Source: Pezicula radicicola (taxonomy: Eukaryota; Ascomycota; Leotiomycetes; Helotiales; Dermateaceae). Taken from it: a stretch of 64,000 nt of DNA. The position numbers and the translations under genes were made by a program. The DNA lies in the NCBI GenBank assembly GCA_003008705.1, contig PDUO01000048.1, forward strand, positions 314,611-378,610, in the 5' to 3' direction. Under the pieces are notes generated by a model. It did not search any database and had not been told where the DNA came from. It saw only the letters and a list, made by a program, of their open reading frames with translations. Below are positions 54,936 through 64,000 of this stretch, in pieces; positions within the stretch are counted from its first letter, which is position 1, and each line of letters begins with the position of its first letter.

Positions 54936-57900
54936 GGTAACTTAGCCTTACTTGTTTTATATAGCCCTTTATGTCTACCACGCGTACTAGTGGATGATTT
55001 CACGCTTATAGGATATTTTACCTTATAATCTTATAAGTATAAATACCCAAAGCTATACTATAATAGTCTAAATCATAAGTATATAAAGTATTCATTTATT
55101 ATTACTAGATACAGGATTATAAGGTAAAAGAGGAGAATTAACCCTAAACCTCTCGCTCTACATCGTATATATATTTAATATACTATACCCAGGTCTCTGG
55201 CTTGGAAATGAGTGTAAATACAATATCTATACTTACCAGAATAATATCCTCCCCCTTAGGTTAGTATAGATATTGATCGAAGAGATCGTCGTTGGTAGTA
55301 ATATATATTTCTGAGATTATAGGAAATAGGTAAATATATAATATATTCTGAATAGTAGCTTGATGTTTAGCTTAGTATATTCTATCTAGGGTTCTATTTA
55401 ATATATTTTCCTGATACTAATCAAAGGGATAGAATAGAGTTATATATTATAGAACTTCATCAGTGGTATCAGAGATATAGTTTATAACCGAATAATATAG
55501 AGTTAATTCAATATCGACCCTTTTAGATATAGATAGAGACTTACTGAAGATAAGATTTATAAGGGAGTTGAGATTAGTAGATACAAGGTCGATATTGATT
55601 CCTAGTAAAAGCTTAATAAAGGCTTTATATAAACTTTTTGAAAGATTTACCTTTCTATAAGAGTAATTAACTTACAAGGCAGAGCTTCTACTTTAAAATT
55701 TTCATCTCTTTATCCTATTATCGATAATATATACTATATTCCCGTACCTTAACCTTTCTTCCTTCTTTGGCTGTATCCTTGTTCATTACCTGTATATATC
55801 AGTATAGTCCCTGTGGTATAATATAATGGGTAGCTCACTAGCTTCTTGCTAGCTTTCTTCTTCGAAGTCTGGTCGGCTTCAGACAATAGACTAAGCGAGG
55901 AGGAGTTTATGGCGTAGTTGAATATTTCTCTTTAGTTAGGAAGTAATATACTCTAAAGTAAAATAATCAAAGGAATAATAGATTTTATATATACTAAATA
56001 ATAGTAACCTATATATATAATCTCTATTGCTTCGTACAACTACTTTATATAGCCTTGTATAACTTGACTTATATAGCTGTATAGTATCAGTAGCTATATA
56101 CCCGGGAGACGACCCTGGTACTATTGTTTTAAAGTATTGTTACTATTACTTTTAGAATAGCTAAAAAACCCCTAAAGAAGGTTTATTTTAGATCGAATTT
56201 CAGGATTAGATTTAATGACTTATAATAAAACAACTAAGGTAGAGTTTATAAAAGAGCTCCGGAGATCAGAATACTATAATAATATATCTTATTACAATAG
56301 GGTTCAAGAAATCAGTAAAGGATTTCTATAAGAAGGAGTAGAATAGAAGGTTTTCTCTAAGAATGAGAAATTGATACTTATAAGACTAGTATGATTAGTT
56401 AATCTCTACCCTAGGAGTATACTACAATATATCCAATATCCTATAAATAAAATCTAATATCCTGGCTTATCTCATTCTCTACTCCCTCTAATTATATTAT
56501 CTAGCATTAGGTATCACCAATTCTATATATACCCTTTATCTTATCCGCGGATCCAACTCGGTCTATCTCAAGACCCATCTCCCTGTACTACTCTATAACA
56601 ACAACGTCAAAGGATCCTATTATACCTAGCCTCCGCTTAATAAATATTATTTATAGGAATACTATATATACCCAATCTACTATTATAAAATTTATTAATA
56701 CTATTATATAATATAACTCTAATAATGTTTTAACTAAGCTATATATCATCTATACTACCTTAATCCACCGCCTATCTTATCCCCTCCGTAAACTAATTAT
56801 TTATAGGAAATCCCCCCAAAGGTTCTTTATACTATAATACTCCTCTACGCTACTGTACCTAAACTTATAACCTTCTCTCTGATATAAATAGCTAACCACT
56901 AGCTTAGTATTACTCGTATTCCGAATGTTTACTTCTAGTTCTATACTACTAAATTATCTACGTAATAGTATATCAAGGATTACCTATCCTATTATAACTA
57001 CTCCTGTATACTATAAAACTTCCCTAAACTCTCTATTATTCTTAACGTACCTCCTAAGTACCTTCCTAGGTGTCTATACCTCCCTAACAACCTTATATAC
57101 TACTTATACATCTCCCTTACTCGTATTACACTATAAATATCTAAGTATTACAGGACTCCCCTACGAAAATTATAACTTATATTGAATAAATCAACTAAAT
57201 TCATTGTAAACTACTCAGGCTTATATAGTAGAAGCTAGCTTTAATAGTATTAAAGATAGTCTCTTCCTTATATTTATACCTACTAATACCCTCCAAACCT
57301 TCTAGTATCGATTTATTCCTAAGGTATTCCTACTTAACTTATAACTAGTATAAGAGGATAAAGTAAATCCTATCCTAATCTCACCAAAAAGACCAAGGTC
57401 TTAGCTTAGGAAATTTAGTATATTTACTGATAATTAGAACAAGGAACGGCCCTGTATATTCCCTTTGTATAGTCCTCTCTTGTAGTGGTCTAGTAGTCTA
57501 CCTTTAAACATGGACTAGCTAAGTCGTCAGCCTTTGATCGAGGACTCTTCTATAATTCTTTATAGAAATCTAGGAGTCCCTTTATAGTTTAACGAGAGTT
57601 ACAGAGGACTCAGGTGACTAGTTAAGGTAGTGAGCTAGTCTGGAATATTCCAGGAGACTATATAGAATTATAGATTCTATATTATATTTTATACTATACT
57701 ATTTAAGACTATATTTACATTATATAATTCTATACTTGAGTCTATCTATAAAGATATACTATTTTCTTAGTACTCGAGTGGATAGCTACCCTATCGCTAC
57801 TACTCTAGGACCCCGGCATCCTATCTACTCCACTACTATCACGACTCTACTATTCTATAGAGTATATAGACATGAAATATTTAAGACTAAATTATATAGT

Positions 57901-60309
57901 ACTAAATTACCATTTTCAACTATATATAGCTACCTATCCTCTCTGTCTCTGTATTCGTCCCATTCCAGTAAATAGTCTTTATTTATTATCCTACCTTAGT
58001 ACTTCCTCCCGTCTATATACTATACTACCTTCTATACCTACCCTTCCGTTTCTACTTCAAGCAACGCCTCCTCCTTCCCTCTATTATTCTATCTATCCTT
58101 ATTTATCTTTATCTCTAAATTATCTACTATCTTCTATAGTTCTACTATCAATGAGTCCAACTAGTACCGGATAGTTGTTACTTCTTCTCTGCCCAACTTA
58201 TCTAATAACTTGAATACAGAGCTATAGCGTCTTCTCACCGACTTTATCTTCTTCTCCTATACTACCTCATTAAACTCTCCTCTCTCTCTCTCCTCTCTCG
58301 CCTTTTGTATATATACCTCTACTATTAATGTATACCACTATACTGTATCTATATATACTAACTATAACTAAGACCTTTGTCTATAGTTTCCTAAATATTA
58401 ATATAAACCTCTACCTCGGGGAGTCTAGTTTCTTCTTTACTTACTTAACTACTATAACTTTTACTCTTCCTTGTAATTCTCTGTTACTAGGTGTCTGTTT
58501 TATACTTACTTCCTAAGTAATATTACTTCAAGTATATCTATTATCTCTATCTCTAAGAATTAGGTAATAAACTAAAAAAAACTCTCTAAAATATTAATAT
58601 AGTTATAACCCTATCTTACCTTAACTTAAACTATAGGTACTACTCTTCTTATCTTTCCCTTATAATTACCTTACTCTCTTATTTATTATTATCTATATAT
58701 ATATTAAAAAACTAGTTTAAGTATATATAGATCTTTATCTAATATAGACTAGCGGGCTATAATTATAATTATAACTATAGAAGGATAAATAATAGAAAGA
58801 AGGAATAGAGTAGTAGAATAGTATATAGTAAGTAGATAAGGAAACTAACTAATAATAATCTTATCTATCTATTACTTTATAATTCCCTTATAGTAGATAG
58901 TCTATATTTTCCCTAGTAAGAAAGTATACCTTTCCCCTCTATATTAAACCTATTATAGTAGTAGTATCTAACTTATTAGATTAGAATTCTACTACTAATA
59001 TAATTAGTAATTATTCTAAAACTAGTAAAGACCTTTAGTATCCTTACTAGATACTATATAGATAATAGATTAGAACTTCTACTTATACTATTTTACTAAT
59101 ATCTAGTATTATATACTAGTATCTAGTACTTTATATTAATAATTAAAATTTAATTTAAAAAGTTTTTATAAGAGTTTATACTACTAGGAATAGTTTACTT
59201 TATTTAATAAAGTATATCTTAATATTTAGAAGTAGTTATAAAATATAACTTATATTTAAAATATTTAAAATATTAATATATTATAAAGTTAAAATACTCT
59301 AAAGTTAAGATATCTATTATTTTTTTTAGTATATAAGGTTTTTTAATATATAGAGATAAATATTAAAATAATAATTATACTAGTCTAATATAACTTCTAG
59401 AGAGATATAATAAACTATTAACTATTATAACCTTAATCTTAAATATAACTTAATTCTAGTTCTAGTCTAGATCTTATCTAAGTATATTCTCTAAAATATA
59501 ATAAATATACTCCTTTATTATCTTCTATATAATAATAATTAATTTATTATATTTATATCTCTAATCTCTCTTATTAAGAGTTATAATATTAAATAATATA
59601 TCTTTAAATTTCTAAAGTAGTTTTAGAAGTATTATAATCTTATTATATCTAAGATTAATAGATATATTAAATAATTCTATTAAATATAATTATCTTAGTA
59701 GAAGTTTTTAAATAATATCTATTAAATAGTCTTAGTAGTTTCTTATTATAAAGGAGAATACTATATAATAAACTTTATTAAGATTATTTTAAAACTCCTA
59801 AAGAAAGAATTAAAGTTTCTTTTAGTTATTTTAATTATCTAGTAAAAATAAGAGTATATTAATAGATAGATTAAAGTATATAAATCTTAAATAAGAGGTA
59901 CTCTATTAACTAATATTAGAATAAACTATAGATTAAGATTCCTAATATACTTTAAGAAGACTACTAATATAATATATAGTTAGATACTAAGAACTTAGTA
60001 TATAATATACTCTATTCTAATAGTACTAGATATAATAAATATTAAGAACTTATAGTATTATTATTACTAAAGTTTAAATTATAAGATAAATTTTAATTAA
60101 TAGTTTTTAAAAGAGTATAAAGATTATTATTATATACTAATTTTATTAAAAAGAAATAAAATATAAACTAGTATAAATAAATTTAAAGATTTATTTTTAT
60201 ACTTAGAAGATTTATAGCTTTAAGATTATAGTTAAAGAAGTTATAAGTATATTTATTTATATATAGTTTATAGTTTATCTAAGACTATAATAGGAAACTT
60301 ACTCTAGAT
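54936..60309. other. AT-rich block without supportable genes
   Basis: Short ORFs (56925-57185, 57736-57975, 57872-58174, 58328-58516) are low-complexity Leu/Ser/Thr/Tyr-rich translations with no domain. C-poor plus-strand and G-poor stretches alternate, as expected from RIP acting on old repeats in both orientations. No LTR pair or terminal repeat could be delimited by eye. Confidence 0.5.
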
Positions 60310-60338
60310 AACTTTTTTAAAAAAAAAAAAAAAAAACC
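60310..60338 (+). repeat. Poly(A) tract
   Basis: A long uninterrupted A run follows six T. It could be the 3' tail of a non-LTR retrotransposon, but no upstream LINE coding sequence was recognised. Confidence 0.4.
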
Positions 60339-60649
60339 TCTCTAATATAATACTTAAATAAGTATTTAATTATAACTAAGTTATTAAAGTTTAATTAATA
60401 TTTTTTAAAATCTTATTTAAATAATATATTAGAATATTTTAATAATTAAAATAATTCTATATAAGAAGTTATTAATTTTAGATTTTAGTTTTTAATAGTA
60501 ACTACTTTAAGTTCTTTAAATAAGGTTTTATCCTAGATCTAATTAAATTATTAATATTTTAAACTATTAAGTATAAGGAAATAAAGATATATTATTTATT
60601 ATTCCTAGACTATTATACTAATATATATTACTAGTATAAAGATAGTCTT

Positions 60650-60810
60650 CTTATCCTTTATATTACTTTATATTATATTATATAACTTTATATTATATTA
60701 TATCCTTTTATATTACTTTAACTTTATATTACTTTATATTACTTTATATATTTATCTCTTATCTCCCTTTATATCCCTTTATCTCTCTTTATATCCCCTT
60801 TATATAATTT
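60650..60810 (+). repeat. Imperfect TTTATATTAC / CTTTATATC microsatellite-like array
   Basis: CTTTATATTA-type words repeat about a dozen times, grading into TATCTCTCTTTATATCCC units. Confidence 0.7.
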
Positions 60811-63800
60811 ATTATTTTCTATCTACTCTTTTATTAAATTATAGTATCTTTAAAAGTTCCTTATATCTAGTTAATACTATAATTATTTATAGATTACCTC
60901 GAGACTTAATAGATAATATTCACTAAGAGAATACTACTACTTATCTATCTATAATAATAAGCTCTAGTATAGACTAATATTATACTTTAATAGAATCCTA
61001 ACTCTATAAAGTAAAATACTAATTATAAATAAGTATATATAATCTTTAGAGATATAAAAAATTATACTAGTAAACTATATCTTCTATATATATTAGTCTT
61101 ATTAGCTTTTAAGTTAGAGGGTATTATAACTTTCTTTAAAGATTACCTTCTAGTAATTAAGTATTAGTAGATTAAATTAAATTATCTAGTTAATCTAAGC
61201 CTTATATTTAATTATTACTAGTAAGAGAATTAAAGTAAGATCCTAGATTAGGTATTTTTATTTATCTCTATATCTTATTATAGTATTAGTAGATCTAATT
61301 TTATTAACTACCTTATAAGATAATAAAGATTTAATACTAAATCTTAAATTAGATATAAGAAGTAACTTTAATCTAGATATAACTATTAACTTTTCTAGAC
61401 TTAAGACTTAAGTATTATAGAATTTTAAAGTATTTAGATTATAAATCTCTATTTAAAGAATATTTAACTAAAGTAGTATCTAAAGTTTTTAATCTATAAA
61501 TAATAAACTTTTATAAATTATTAGAGGAATATAATAGAGATTATAAGCTACTAATAATATATATATTTCCTAAGGACCTAGATAAATTACTAATAATTCC
61601 TTTATCTTTTAAAGGATCTTTTATAATAGATACCTAGATAGTTATAAGAAGATATATTACTTAAGACTTAATTAACTTTATTATTAATTATAGCTAGTTA
61701 ATTTTAAACTTTAATTCTTAGTTTTTTAAGGTTAAATATATAATACTATTAAATAATTATAAATTATATATCTTTAACTAGATATAATCTCTTCTTTAAT
61801 AATACTAGTTTCTTTAGGACTAGTCTTAATAATAATATTATTATAATCTATATTTATAATTTCTATAAACCCTACTCTACTTCTCTTATTAATAATAACT
61901 ATATATATATCTAGTATCTTTTTAAATTTAAAAGCTTCTAGAGTAGAATTTTATCTTATTATTTCTTTAGAATTAAGTTTAATATCTTAATTAATTACTT
62001 AGATAATATTTAGTATTATAAAACTAATACTAAGGTAAGATAACTTACTAACTCTATTATTTAATTATAGAAATATCTTTTATTCTTCTTACTCCTTTAT
62101 ATATTAACTATTTATCTATAGTTTATACTATTAGAATATATTATAGATTCTAAAGGTTATTTATTCTAAATATTATTATTATATAATTAGAGAGAGGTAG
62201 ATTAATTAGAACTATATCTTAATAATAAAGATAACCTTATAATAAATATTATAATACTCTCTTTTAAATTATAATAAAGATAATAATATAAAACCCTTCT
62301 CTCTTTATATAGTAGTTCTTTAGGTAGTTATAATATAGTAATTAAGTAGTATCTAAGGTACTTAATTATAAGATTATTATTAGAATAAAAAAATTAACTA
62401 AAATTAATATAAACTCTAATATAAATCTATCTATATATCTAATACTTTATTATTTACTCTTTTACTCTTTTAAAAGTATATAAAATATTTTTATAGGAAC
62501 TACTATATAGATAAATTATCCTCTAGTAAAATCTATATAGTTTATATATAATAAAATAATTTCTTAGTATTATAGGTTTATAATTCTAGTATATAAAGAT
62601 ATAGATATATATCTATATAAATAATAAAGTTAGTTTTATATCTTATTATCTTTATAGTAGTATTTAAATATATTCTTCTTACTATTAGGAATTATAAACT
62701 AGAATTATAAAAGATATAATAAATTTTATTTATAATTTCTTAAATAATATAAATTTTAAGATACTATAAGATAAGCTAGATTAATTAAAACTAAAACTTA
62801 TTTAAGTATAATACTTATTTTCTCTTAATAATTAATAGAAGGTTTAAATAAGTACTTAAGTATCTATACTAATACTATATACTCTTATATTATTTCTAGA
62901 GTTATCTTTTATAAAGAACTATAGAATAGAATAATAAATAGATAAATACTAAAATTCTTTAGTTATTAAAGTAGTTAGAGAAGTTTATATATACTAAAAT
63001 AATAAATTCTTATAATTACTAAATATACTAAGTAAGTTTCCTATATATAGTTAATAGTAAATAATAATATATTACTATAGATTATATCTTTTATTAACTC
63101 TCCCTAAGGTAGAGCTTTTAGATTTATACTTTACTACTCTATAATAATTATATATAAGAGGCTTTTCTATTATCTAAGTCTTTAAAGCCTCTTATCTTTC
63201 CTCTTATAACTTACTAATAAGCTATTCTATAGTTCTAGTCTTTAGAGTTATATCTTACTATACTTCTCCTTCTTTTAGAAACTCACTAAGATAGATTTCT
63301 ATAGTTTAAGCTATTATACCTATCTTCTACTATACTTTTTCTACCTCTTAAAGTTTATTAAATAGATAACTAAATTTAACCTTCTAGTAATATATATCTT
63401 ATATATTTCTCTATAGGTAATAAATATTATATTCTTTATAAGTATTTTACTAGTATTTAACCTTATATTTATAGTAAAGAATATTAAAGATAATTTTATA
63501 TTAATTCTTAACCTTTAATCTCTTTAATAAGAGTTTAGTATTTATCTAAAGCTATACTAAACTATTAATATTTATAAAGAAATCTATATAGTATTCCTTA
63601 TATAACTTTTCTATCTTCTCTTATAGAGTATTTTATTAGAACTAGATATTATAATATAGAATTAAGTATCTTACTTTAATTTACTAGTAGTTACTATTAA
63701 TAATATCTATTTAATAAGTTTCCTTTTTTATATAGTTATAAAGGTCTTTAAATAACTAATATAATATCTCTATTCTTTAGATCTAGTATTTAGTATCTAT

Positions 63801-64000
63801 ATATAGATATAGTATTAATTTATATAAGATAATAGAATATTAGAGAGATACTTAACCTTTAGTTTAGAGAAGTAGTACTATTATATAAAGATTTAGAGTA
63901 TCTTTAGATATAGATATAATACTTTATAGTAATAAATACTACTAGAGAGACTTAGTTATATATTATAGATATATTTAGAAAATAATAAAATTATAGATAT
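60811..64000. other. AT-rich RIP-saturated block to window end
   Basis: Almost no C or G clusters, and dense stops in all frames. Old transposon sequence is likely, but I could not assign a class. Confidence 0.5.

Noticed and set aside
56925..58516. Four plus-strand ORFs of 62-100 codons
   Set aside because: They are low-complexity translations of pyrimidine-rich sequence, with no domain and no splice partners.
60310..60338. Poly(A) run as proof of a LINE
   Set aside because: No endonuclease or reverse-transcriptase blocks were seen upstream and no target duplication, so the class is not called.

Overview
The window looks like a chromosome segment of a filamentous ascomycete (Pezizomycotina; a Leotiomycete is my guess from the gene families, not something the sequence proves). 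Genes carry short GT-AG introns, mostly about 45-100 nt, with CTAAC/CTGAC branch sites. The families are typical of such fungi: DUF6604, NACHT-ankyrin NLR, HET, BBE-like FAD oxidase, GH74-CBM1, MFS sugar porter and fasciclin. The right 25 kb is an extremely AT-rich block saturated with C-to-T/G-to-A changes, as left by repeat-induced point mutation (RIP).

Layout. 1-13 kb: 3' part of a DUF6604 gene, an orphan TMD0 membrane module of an ABCC transporter, a decayed gene, a tRNA-Asp gene, and a large NLR-type receptor with a conserved ankyrin array. 13-28 kb: the gene-rich part, with a secreted FAD-linked oxidase, a Ulp1-type cysteine protease, a GNAT acetyltransferase, a secreted GH74 xyloglucanase with CBM1, an MFS sugar transporter and a PhyH-type dioxygenase (the last two divergent). 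28.8-31.5 kb: a pogo/Fot1-like DNA transposon with both terminal inverted repeats and TA target duplications, transposase dead. 31.9-34.7 kb: two decayed genes (secreted repeat protein, HET protein). 36.4-37.9 kb: a two-domain fasciclin membrane protein, flanked by two copies of a foldback element, a tRNA-Pro gene and a tRNA-Pro relic. 39.05-50.80 kb: a Ty1/Copia element with a Ty3/Gypsy element nested inside; both have paired LTRs and perfect 5-bp target duplications. 51.3-53.5 kb: a decayed DUF3435 tyrosine recombinase, the family of Starship captains. 53.5-64 kb: AT-rich repeat debris with no supportable gene.

How the parts relate. GH74 and the sugar porter form a plausible plant-polysaccharide use pair: extracellular xyloglucan cleavage, then sugar uptake. 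The NLR and the HET relic belong to the fungal non-self recognition repertoire. The mobile elements explain the right half: a Copia element landed about 80 bp upstream of tRNA-Pro, a Gypsy element landed inside it, and RIP eroded both.

Most unusual observation: the tRNA-Asp(GTC) gene at 7583-7731 carries a normal 19-nt tRNA intron at position 37/38 and also a 58-nt insert in the T-stem with every hallmark of an mRNA-type intron (GT...TACTAAC...AG). Removing both gives a canonical 72-nt tRNA-Asp, and the A box, B box and Pol III terminator are intact.
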